Positions 36,139 to 48,100 of a stretch of 64,000 nt of DNA are shown in pieces. The position numbers and the translations under genes are program-made. This DNA is from Klebsormidium nitens (Eukaryota; Streptophyta; Klebsormidiophyceae; Klebsormidiales; Klebsormidiaceae): positions 50,697-114,696 of the forward strand of contig DF237211.1 of the NCBI GenBank assembly GCA_000708835.1, given 5' to 3'. Under the pieces are notes generated by a model. The model did no database searches, was not told where the DNA came from, and saw only the letters and a list, made by a program, of their open reading frames with translations. Every line of letters starts with the position of its first letter. Positions within the stretch are counted from its first letter, which is position 1.

Positions 36139-39100
36139 ATGGCTTATAGCCAGGTGTCGATGACTAGCTTTGCCTGCCCCGGAGCACAATTTCTTGGCGT
36201 CCACTCAGTTGGCTCCTCTGTGTCTCACATGCACAGCATTGCTCAACCCGCAACTCTCTGCCTTCTCAAAGCTCACCAGCGATGGGCTCGTAATAACCCT
36301 TGTGACCAGCTTACAGGACGAACGGTGCCACTGAGTGCCAATGAGGGGCTCGAGCGCCGTGCCGGGGCGCTGCGCTTGGCTCTGGCAAGAAGCAGTAGAA
36401 TCCCAAGCTCAAACTGCCAATCAGAGAAGAAGCGGCCGCCAAGTGCGATGCTGGCGACGGAGCAGAAAGAGAGCGGTGAGGAACGCCGTACGGAGAATGT
36501 GGGGGCTGCTCGCGAGGCAGAGGAGGAGCGCCGGCTGAGGTCATCGGAGGGCGGGGCAATAGCGGGGATACCTCGACATGAATGGGTCAGGTGAGCAAAC
36601 AGAGAATGGAAGTTTTGAAAAGGGTGGTGTAACAGTCAGGGACGAAAGCTGTTTTTCTGTCCATCGGGCTCAGCGGCGACCTTTTTTCGATGGTGGGGTG
36701 GTTGCGAAGCCCGCCTGCCCAGGCGGGATGTCCTGACGTCTTAGGCTCTTTTGTAAGATTGAAGTTTTGGCATCCCTGCCTTTCTGAGGTGGTGTCTCCT
36801 GTAGACTCCCCCTTTTGGCTCCTGACACAAACTTGTGCACCTGCACTGGTGGTGCCGCAAGAAGACAACTCCAGTGCATGATAGAAGGCACTGCCATCCT
36901 TTTCCTTTTTACCTCACTAACCAGATGCAACCTTTAGTTTCCACCTCTCCAGCCTTCCCCAGAAGGCGCGCCCGATCTTAATACTTACTCTGCCCAAAAC
37001 ATTCGGAGGGCGCCCGTTGGTTCACACCTCACGAATCATCCAGACTGGTGTGGAAGCGCAGCTGTCAGTTCCATGCCTCAATGACATTCACCAGGTCCTT
37101 CTTTCAAGAAGTCACCCAATACACTCAGCCAGTCAGTCAGACAAACTCTCTCGGCCCCTTACATAAAATGGCCCCCTTTTCACTTCCCCCCAGCATTCAA
37201 AAGCCGACGCGGTACCTGGGCAACGAGTTCGGTGCGGTGCACAAGGAGTGGGCGAGCGCGCGTGTGCGCTTCTCGCTGACCTACCCGGAGGAGTACGAGA
37301 TTGGGGCGTCCAACATGGGCCACGTCATGCTGTACACGCTGCTCAATGATCAGCCGCACATGCTCTGCGACCGCAGCTACATGCCAGGGACCGATCTTGC
37401 ACTCCTCCTCAAGTGAGCTTACTACGTTCGCCGACAGGTTTTTGGTGAAATGTGCGAATGAGACAACCCATGTGAGAAGACGACGGTTTTCAGATTCAGT
37501 ACGGATGAGAGTGGAAGTTCAGTCTCTTTAAGTTCCCCCTGAAGTGGACTTACACCGGTTTGAATGAAATCGAGACCCTCGACGAGTGTGGACATGTCCC
37601 TGATTTGGGATTCACAAACGGAGACGAGGTTTCGTGCAGGTCTTTGCACAGAGGTAAAGACTCCGGACGACAAGGCAATTGGCCGCTTCTGCAACCAGTC
37701 AACCATTGCAGAACATTGCCTATATTTTCCTTCGTCATGCCGCATCTCTGCTCGATAAAGACTCGAATGCAACCTAAGCTACATAATCCATTGAGCACAG
37801 TGCTCTTGATCCGACCCCACCAATCCGTTCCCCTCGTCTCACCAGACCCCTGGCATCATCGACCCCCGTCAATTCACCATTCACCCTGCTCCCACAGGAA
37901 GTACCAGCTTCCCCTCTTTGCTGTGGAGTCAAAGCGCTCCCTGGCCGACTTCGACGCACTCGGGTTCAGCCTGGCGTACGAGCTGGGGGCGACGAACATC
38001 CTCGAGATGTTGGCGCTATCGGGGATCCCCATCAGTTGGAAAGAGCGCCAGGCCAGCGCCGACGGCAAGTGGGACGTCGAGGGCGGCAGCTGGCCGCTCA
38101 TCTTTGCGGGTGAGGTGCCACAAGTGAATCGACAATGCTCAAATCTCAGAGCCGCTTGCACATCGAGATTCGTAGGGACCTGCTGGTTTGCCGTGGACAG
38201 GGTACCACTGCCGAAGTGTCCTCCTGACAGAATGCGTGGAAGGAGAACGTGGACCAAATTCGCACTTTCGGAACCCTACCACAATGTAGTACCCTTTCCA
38301 GCGCGCAGTCCGGTTCGAGGTCCTGACTCCTAGAAACTGCACTGGCTGCATAGCTGGTACGGTGTACCGAGGTACAGTCGCTAGCGGCCGTAGTGCGGCA
38401 CCGGGTCGACACGCGGTCCGGTACAGTCTCCGGAGCTATCGATGATCCCCGGCCAATACTATTGTTCAGGGTACAAAACGGTGATGGGTTTCCGAAAGGT
38501 CCGAATTTGGTCCACGTTCTCCTTCCACGGGTTCTGACAGCTCTTCCGCAGCCTCGAAGCCAAGAAGCCGTCTCACTTCTGTGCAAGTCTCGCCGGCTCC
38601 GCTTCTTACTTCGGAGCTACAAAACCTTCTCGTGCTCCAGTACGAGATCTCAGACTTCCCTTCCGCATTCCGTTCTGCTTCGTGCTTTCCTCTTACCTCC
38701 TTCGACGCAAGACCTCGGATTTTTGCACGCCCCTCTCGCCGATTGGCACCGCCGTTCTTTTCAGCGCCAATCGCACTCAATTCACAAATCGTCCATCGGC
38801 CCTCTCATTCTCGACGTATCCTCCTCAGGCGGCCCCACTGCCACGTCCAACCCGGAGCCCTTCGCCGACTTCTTCGACTTCTTCGCTCTGGGCGACGGCG
38901 AAGAGTGCCTCCCGGAGATTGGCCGGTGCCTGGACACATGTAAGGCGGAGGGTCTCTCCCGCGACGCCACGCTCTTCCGGCTCTGCACCACGGTGCGAGG
39001 GGTGTACGTGCCGCAGTTCTACGAACGGCTCGAGGGGTGAGCACATCAGGCTGAAGCAGAAGAGAGTTTCTTGTTCGAAAATCTGGTGCATAGATAATCT

Positions 39101-42100
39101 GGTCAGGTTTTTCCGTGATGAGATCGGTTGTTGTACTTGAGTGACGAACGGCAGGCTGCTGGCACTATGGTGGGAAGTCGTAAATACCGCAGTGTACGAG
39201 CGCTTCAATATTTGAGCAGCTTGCCAGCTGCGAGCCGGAGAGTTGGGTTGCTCCACGTTCGTAGGCTGAAAGCGATGTGAGATTTCTGCTTTTGTTTTTC
39301 CACAATGCTGGGCAAAAAAAAACATTCCACGTACGCGTCGGTTTTGAGGTCACGAGCGGTCGGCTTGACGATTGGGATCGGTCAACGTACACAAGAAGTC
39401 ATTGACTTATATCTTGAATTCTACGCTCGCAGCTTAACGCTCAAGCATTCAAAGAAAGGGTTCCGCTCATATTCCGCTGTACCTGTGCCGCAGCTTCGGC
39501 GGCGCTGTCTTTCCCATCCGAGAGGGCGTTCCCGAGCGGATACTGCGACGAGTGGCGGCTCCAAATCCGTTCGTGCAGATCGGGCTGGTGCCGTATGTAG
39601 AAACGATTCACGACCGGCTGACGGTCGAAATCAGGAGGTGAGCTGTTACCGTTCTTTGGCGTTTTTTCGAATGCGGTTCTTTGTGTCGACTTACTGCTGC
39701 GCAGAAGATAAGAAAACAGAGTTTCGAAAAGAAGGCGAATCGAAACGATGGACAGGTTTTAACAAGGTCAGCCTGACCCGGTGACACTCTGGCACTGCTC
39801 CCCACTCCCGGTCGAGCGCCCCTAGTTTTGAGTGTCTCCCGAGCACTGGCACAGGATGCGTTCACATCGCGGTTCAGGATACGATTGTTGTTTGATTTGC
39901 CCTTGCTTCCTTTGGATCATACCGGCGTTTTGTCTGGCCCACCATCGTCTCTCAGCCCGGTAATTTATATCGAACTCCTTTACACGTTCTCAACCAATCT
40001 TACAACCCATCATAACACTTTCTTTCACCCGGGGTTGTGGCTCTCGAAACAATTTGTAGCCCGAAAGTTGGACCCGCTTCCAAGTCCGTCTTCCGCTTAT
40101 CCTTGCCGCCTCATTAACCGACATCGATGCGCCAACGCTCCCAAAAATGGCACCCGGGGACTGCCGCTTTTAACCCAGCGTTTGACTTGCATACAAACTC
40201 ATCTTCGAATGCTCTTAGCCCACACTGTAATCTGTAATCTGCGTGTCTCCCGCCCCGGGGTTGCACCCGGGCTGCCGCTTCTGATTAGATTCTGGACTCG
40301 CAGGCACGCTCCTTTTTCCTTTACCCACATCTCAAACCCCGCCCCGGAAAGACGAATACAACTTGAAAGCTTTAACCCGCTCAGTAACCCGCACTCTAAC
40401 CCCGCCCCAGGGGGTGCACCCGGGGCGGCCGCTTCTGCCAGCCAACCGTGCCTGAGTCTATTGATTCACTCACAGCTTTTTTCCCAAATCTCTTAACCTG
40501 CACCCTCACCCGCGCCGTTCCCGCCCAAGAGATTAGACGTGTGGCTGCCGCTTACAAACAAATTCTTCAAAATCCACTCAACCCGCCTTTCTAACCCGCA
40601 CGCTAACCCGCCCCAGGGGGTGCACCCGGGGCTGCCGGTTCTGCCAGCCCGGCATGCTGACCCGCCCCGCCCGAGACGTCCCCCCCGAGGACGTCGTCCA
40701 GGCGGTGGAGGAGGGCATGCGCCGCACCGGCTACAACGAGTTCTCGCTCCTCTCGCTCTCCTGCTCCGATTACCTCGCGCTGCCCGCCGTCGGCCTCGAG
40801 GTGCGCTTCCGAGGCGTGTTACGGGCTGTTTGGGTTTGGAGCAACGGTTCAACTTTTTCGCTTTAGATTGGTGGGCTTGGGTGAAACGGTTCGAACTCCG
40901 GGTTGTCAATGAAGGTCTAAACTTCCTGTCCCTAGCATTGGGCAGTTGGCTTCAACGCAGCTTGATGCTTGCGCCATTTTAGGTATGCTTCGCTTCCAGG
41001 CATGGCGCAAGGAACGAAGGCTTTCCCTCAGCCGGGGCACCCAAGTGTTCCGACAGCACAACAAGCAAAATCATGAACTCCTCGGGAAAATAAAACCAGG
41101 AAAAGCCCAACTTAACAAGCAAAACGTATGACGAGAGGACGCCTCCTGGAACTCCGTGTTTCAGATCAAGGACTTCTGAAACTGAACATCAGGAGAATCA
41201 AGGCGGTTTGGAACTGTGTGTCTCAGATCAAGAACCGGCTGAAGGACGACGCGGTGACGCTGGCGCTGCCGAGCCAGCGCGTGGACCGCTTCGACGACAA
41301 CATTGCCAACATCGTGGGGGGAACACGCACCACGGGGCTCACCTTCGCGCCCGAGGGGGGGACGCAGCGCATGCGTGACATCATCAACAAGGTGTGAAGG
41401 ATCGGAGTCTCTCCATAAATCTTGAGAAGGATTGGTTGAGCTGAGATGATAGACCAAGCTGAGATAGTCATATGGTCACTGCGCTGGACAGGTAGGATTA
41501 GTTTGGCTTTTTTGGTGGGAGGGTTTGGAGCAGGTAAGTCTCCGGGTTAAAAATTTTCGGTGTTAGCCGTGGCTTGTTGTTGCCTTTGCTGTGCTAGCCG
41601 TGGCTTGTTGTTGCCTTCGCTTGTCAATTTCTTTCCTGAGAATGGTCATTATTTTCAGGGGGATTGGGGGGTGGCCGCTACGGTTCATGGTCACGGCTAC
41701 TGCTTCCTGGGCAAGACATGGAGAGGATCCAACGAGACGCAGTCAGTAGCACGCTGGCTCTCGCGCCGCTGCCCATGTCGGATACGCCGGAGCTCACTTC
41801 AGGCCTCGGTGTCTGACGGTCGGTCGGCCTCGGTTGCTTCTAATGACTCTTCTCGATGTTCCGTTCTACAAGGGCTGCTAAGAACCCCTTACGATTGCTG
41901 AAAGGCTCCATATCCGAGCGGGCAACTCGCCGCACTACTGCGATACTCGCAGTACGTAAACCTCCAAACATCCCGCCAGAGTTTGAGACCGACCCCTTTG
42001 AAAATCTTCGTTTTCTCCGACACAGGGCCTGACGAACGAGGAGCTGCTGCGGGGCGTCAAGACGGCGTGGGACCGCGGGTGGAAGCAGGTCAAGCTGTAC

Positions 42101-45100
42101 TTCATGATCGGGCTGCCGGGCGAGACGGACGCTGACGTCATCGGGATCGCCGAGACGGTGCAGGTGAGGCGGCGGTTCGAGCGGGCGGCCTGAAGCGGTT
42201 TGCGCTTCCTTTGTTGATTCACCCAGTCTTGTGAGTGGGTCGTCGCCGAGCTCCGGTGTCGTGTGAGCCGGAGAGACTGTGCTTGCCGGAGGCGGCGCAT
42301 TCATCTACAGGACCATGACGAAGAGTCTGGGACGAATCTTACATTTTTGCTTCTACCGAAATGCATCTCCATACTTTGCTCTACAGTGGCTTCGATCCCA
42401 GTGCCGCGACCGCAGCACCGCAACTCCGTTCAGCAAGTCTTCAAACCCCCAACCTCACTCTAAGACCAAACAACATAACGACAATTCTAACCTTTGCTTC
42501 CGCTCTTCCGTTTTGCAGTGGCTGCAGTCCCAGTGCCGCGACCGCAACGGCACCGCAATGTCGTTCAAGCTGACGGTGTCCAGCTTCACGCCCAAGCCGC
42601 ACACGCCCTTCCAATGGCACAGCCAGAGCACGGACGAGCTGCGGCGGAAGCAGGGCCTGCTGAAAGCCGCGCTGCGAGACACGCGCGGGATCAGCGTCAA
42701 CTACTCGACAATAGAGCTGTCGGCCATGGAGGACTTCATCAGCAGAGGGGACAGGCGGTGAGTGAATCTGATGCTTGAGAGACTCGGGTCCCTTGACCTC
42801 GCACCCAAGATGCTGTTTTCGACAGAGTGTTCGATAGTTCCCACAAAAGTCGGGGGTAAGGTATATTGTCAATTTCCGTACATTTCGCAGCGAATGCGTT
42901 GCAGACTGGCTGTGCAACATCTCGGGTGCGAGTCTAAGGTGCCCGAGAAAGGGAAGGGACAACTATGTTTCTGGGGAGGAAAGTTGATTGAGGAGAGTTC
43001 TCTTGGCAGGAGGCACGGGCGGCGGGCGGTCCTAAGTTCTAGGGGAGGGGTGCGTGTATGGTGCGTATCAACTGGGGCAGAGGAGTTTGGCCGAGCCGTT
43101 GTGATAGTGGGCTTCGTCAGCAGAGAGCCGACGAGGTGTTTGGTTGTTGAGGTTCGTAAAAAGGTTGCACCTTCAATGGGATTAACTTTTAAAGCGGCTG
43201 AAAACCCTCGGGCTCCCGGTTTGCTCATCGGGTTTGCCTAAACGACAATGCAACTGATATTGAGACGTGAACAAGTATCGACCTCTTCGCTCGTTCTTGT
43301 CCCCGTAGGATCTGCGCGTGGCTATTTGACCCGCTCACTTCACAAGGATCTTAGGACATGGACGAGCTCTCAACCGTAAATATCGCTTAGGCCCCTTGTT
43401 CCTCACCGCAGGATTGGCGCGGTGATCCGGCGCGCGTGGGAGCTGGGCGCTCGCAACGACGGGTGGTGGATGGAGTACGAGAGCTGCTACAAAAAGTGGG
43501 GGCAGGCGATCAAGGACGCGGGGATGGACTGGAAGTATCGCCAGGCAAGGCTGCCGAGCAGCATGCATTTTTTTTCCTTCGACGTCGAAGAAACCAGGTC
43601 TGGACTGCTTCTTCTCGGCCGAGCTTTCAAAGCCACCGTGGTGTCGGCGCATAATCCCAGTTATTGATGCAACCCACCCGAGAGAATATTTCGATCCGGT
43701 GTCCTTGACAGTGCCGTGCAAGTGTCACCTGGATCATTTTTCGTCCAGCTCTCAGACTCTGTAAAACTCCCCGGTTCGGACAACCCCGTTCCGACAAACA
43801 AATGCTCCTGTCCCTGCCTAGTTCTTGACCTGGCTGAACAAGCCCGGATGCCACGTGTCATCTCGTCAACTGCTCTGGAAACGGCTTTGATGCTATCCTC
43901 AAGGTAATAGCACGCGAGTGAAATCGGATTTTGCGTGCCGTCTCCTCACGAACAATCTGTATTGAATGACTGTGGTCGTCTCCCTGTTCGGTTGAAGCAG
44001 GCAAATGAAGTGTGCCGGGATGCCAGGTGTAATCTCCTCATGACCATCACTTATCGGACAGCTGTGGTGGTCTTGTACGTTGAAGCAGGCGAATAGAAGG
44101 TGTCCTGATGCCACGCGTCGTCTCCCCACAAACACTACTAATCGAGTGGTTCTTGTGCTCTCCCTGTAGGTAGAAGCGGGAAATCGAAACGTGCCCTGAT
44201 GCCACGTGTCGTCTCCACACAAACACTGCTTATCACGTGCTTCTTGTGCTCTCCCGGCAGGTAGAAGCGGGCGAATGGAACGTGCTGGAGAAGCTGGGCG
44301 ACGGGCAGTACCGGGGCCAGGGCGGGGGGGGAAAAGGCCGCCTGGACCGGGGCCCCCTGGCGGACCCGCGACTGGACATGCCGCTGCCCTGGGACATCGT
44401 CGATGTGAGTCCCTTAACCTGCGCGACTCTGTCTTGCCGAAACTCCCAAGATTCTGAGGCTCGACAAAAGGTTCAGGGTTTTTCTACAAGTGGGGAAGCC
44501 TGTTGAGAGGAAGGGCGAAAAAACGAAATTGTGTTCAGCCCTGGGACATCGTCGAAGTCAGCCCTTGAATTGCCCAGAGGCTTAGTGACAGATTTTCCAA
44601 ACATCTTCAGAAGAGAGAGTAAATCTGTTGAGACGAAGGAGGGAGGGCGGGGGGCAAGGAGACTGTCATCTGCTTGGGGAACCGTCGATGTAAGCTCCCT
44701 GACCTGCGCCGGTGTGGCTCAAACCTTCACGGGATCATCCTAAAAGTAGCTAAAAATGTCGAAGTGAAGTGATGACAACAGAGATCGGGCCCCGTGGTGA
44801 AAGAGCGTTGAGATTTCTCAAAGTTCGGCGCTGACCTGACCGTTTTCCGAGCCACTTCCAATCATACTGCGTGTCATCCCCGTCGTTTCAAAACTCTTTT
44901 AACATTCCAGTACACTACAGTCTATCTGTGTTTCTTCAGTCGGTTAGGAGTTTGGGCTCCATGCTTGCAATCTATCTGCATGTGTTTTCTTGGGGTTCTC
45001 CACCTTTAGTATCTCGACGCTCACTTTCTCCGTGCAGACGGGCATCACCAAGTGGTGGCTCAAGACCGACCTGCAGCGCGCGCTCGAGGCCGCCACGGTG

Positions 45101-48100
45101 CCCGACTGCTCGCACAGGTGGGCCAGCTCCTCGCCTCCGTGATTTGCCACGTGGCGCTCTCCTGGCGTTGCAGGCAGCTTTTCCAAAGCCATGTGGCCAT
45201 TCCCTGAATCCGGAGGCGAACAACTTTTTTGGATGTTAACAACCATGCTTTTGCTACAAGCGGCTCTGCCACGTGCTAGTCCGTATTGTACGCATTTCTT
45301 CGGGAGATTGCGAGTAAGCATGACAGTAGCCGGCCGTTCGAAACCGACGTCAGTCGTGCGTCCGGCTCTTGAGCATGACGCTACCCCTATCCTCCACTTG
45401 AGATTTGAAGTTGGATTTCCCAAAACAGAGGAGCGGATGAAGATGAGTTTGCTTTTGGCTCGATCAGCCCCCTCACCTGTCCACCTGAAGTAAGGTATCG
45501 TGCAAGAGCATGAGCGCTCTTACTTGGCGACTGACAGCCCTCCGGTCGCACTAAGTTAATGTTTGGAGACGTTAACCAGTTTCGGCTGTCCCCTGCAGCG
45601 GCCTCTGTTCCGAGTGCGGTGTTTGCGGTGACGAGTTCGGTGAAAACGGTGAGCACTCATATCTCCAGCTAGAACGCATCTGCCACCTTTCGTAACCACA
45701 TCAACTGCTCTTATCTGATTGCTCTAGGCTCTTTTAGCAAGTTCCTGGGTCTCCTCTCTGCCCGCCCCCTTTCAGTCGATTCATTACCGCAATAAACCCA
45801 ACCAGCTGTCGCCTGTGCAACCGGTCGACTCGACGAGCGAAGGAGTCGAAGCCTCCTTTGTACGAAAAGATTGTCAACCGGCATAAATGTCACTCTTTGA
45901 CTTGTAAGCCGCGCCGGCTCGTACTGACCCCCGTGCCGCCAGTCTCGTCCCTTACGTCGCTTCACGTCCCTTTCCTCTCCAGTCGTAGCGGAGGTGCCTC
46001 CCATTCCCGCCTACGAGGGCCATCAAAAGCCCAACTCCGACAGGATACAGGTAAGACTTCCGCTGTCAGATCTTCGCTTTCCTCTATTCTGATACAGGCA
46101 GATATTGTGGCATCTCAACATTTCCTTCTACGGGAGGGACTTTCTTCAGGAGCTATATGACCGCCCCCGCACCCAAGGTCGGTCCGAAAACGGCTTTGGC
46201 AAACATTCATGTTGTGCTCCAGCTGCGCCGCCGCATCCCCACGCAGCCTCCTCCCAACCTCTTCATTCGCTTCATTATCCGTTGTCATCGTCTAACCGAC
46301 TCGCAACTCTCTTTATAAGTTCCTCTTTGCGATTCGTTTTTTTGTCAAGTCTCTCGTCATTCTCGTGACCAGTCGAGGCCCTGTTCCTGTCCAATCTCAC
46401 GAAAGCTTTTGTTAAAGTTCGGAACAAAAAGGTGACCGCACTGGATCTGGGAGGGGTGCGGGACAGGTAGTTTGACGAGTAAACGTCATCCGTCTTTGTC
46501 GTTTTGTCATCTTGGCTCAATCCTTAAGCTCGTTTCTGACTATTCTCCCCATTTTTCACCCGTTTTTTGCCAGCGGCTGCGCGTGCGCTACGGCAAGCTG
46601 GGCACTATGGTGTACGTGGGCCACCTGGACCTGCAGAAGCTGTTCGAGCGGGCCCTCCGCCGCGCCGCGGTCCCCGTCAGCTACGACTCCGGCTTCCACG
46701 CCCTGCCCCGCATCGCCATCGCCAAGGCGCTGCAGCTGGGGGCCAGCAGCACCGCTGAGGTAAACAGGGACATGATTTTGACTTTTCCAAGTTTCGGAGT
46801 TTGGCTTGTTTGGTTTTAGATTGTAGTGGTTCGATTTCGGGGTTTTCACGCCCCGCCGCACATGCCATCGCCAAGGCGCTGCAGTTAGGCGCTAGCAGCA
46901 CCGCAGAGGTAAGTCGAATAAAGTTTTGGCGTTTGCAAGTTTTGAGGTTTCGGTTGTTTGGTTTTGGGTTTCCGAGAAAGGCTTTCCAGACCCTATCTTG
47001 CATCGCCATCGCCAAGGCGCTGCAGTTAGGCGCCAGTAGCACCGTAGAGGTACTTGACGACCAGATCTTGTTTCACGTTTTAGTGTTGCCGGGGGTTTGA
47101 GTTTTGAGGTTTGGTTTTGGGGTTATGATTTCGGCTTCCACGCCCTGCCGCGCATCGCCATCGCCAAGGCGCTGCAGCTCGGAGCCAGCAGCACCGCAGA
47201 GGTAAGCAGGGACAGGATTTTGGTTTCTGAAGTTCCGGGGTTTGGCTTGTTCGGTTTTGACTAATGGCTTTGATTTTCTACACCGTGCCGTGCATCGCCC
47301 TCGCCGAGGTGTTGTAGCTGGGCGCCAGCAGCACCGCGGACCTCAGCGGTGCCTGATACTGAATGTTGAGATTATTTTTAATGTGTTCGGTAGTTGGACT
47401 CACATCTTTGGGTACAGGAACCTCAGCGTTTTTACGTTCCCAGGCTTTGCTGCGCGCTGCCTGTGCGAAGACGTTTTAGCTAGGATTCAGTGCGCCGCCG
47501 AGATTAATGGCACCTGGATTGAGGAGTTGGGCTTTTGGTGTAGTGGGTAATCCAATTACCAAGGAATGGAGCTTTGCAGGTTTGAAAGTTTCAGGTTCTA
47601 AGTCTGCTGTTCGTGGGTTTGCCAGTCGCCGGAACTCGCGAGAGCAGAAGCAACTTCGACTGATTGCGTCGACTGCGAATCAGTGTTCCAATGAAAGCAA
47701 TTGGCGATTCAATTACAACGGCGATCCTGTTACAACTCCACATACAACTTTGGATATTTACCGGGTTTGTGGACTGCACTCTCAAGTCATGTCCAACTGG
47801 ATCTATGTACGTCCTAGTCTCAGTGGGGAAATACGTCCGCAAGCTTCTCTCCGTGCTACTGACCCAACTTTCGCTTGCACACAATCATCCTCTGACGCTC
47901 CGATTTCCATTCAGATCGTCGACATCGAGCTCTACCGGACCACCTCCCCGGCAGAGTTCAGGGAAAAGCTGGAGGCTCAGGTCGGTTGCCGCCTTCCTCA
48001 CTATCTTAAGCTTTTGCACCTGTTGGGAACGCTTTGTCAGGCCAGCGTGGACCAAGAAGTATGTATCCGGTACGCACACCAAGCTGGTGCGAAAGTTTAC

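Noticed and set aside
43815-44285. CRISPR-like array
   Set aside because: The units are contiguous 88-91 bp tandem repeats with no unique spacers, inside a eukaryotic intron.
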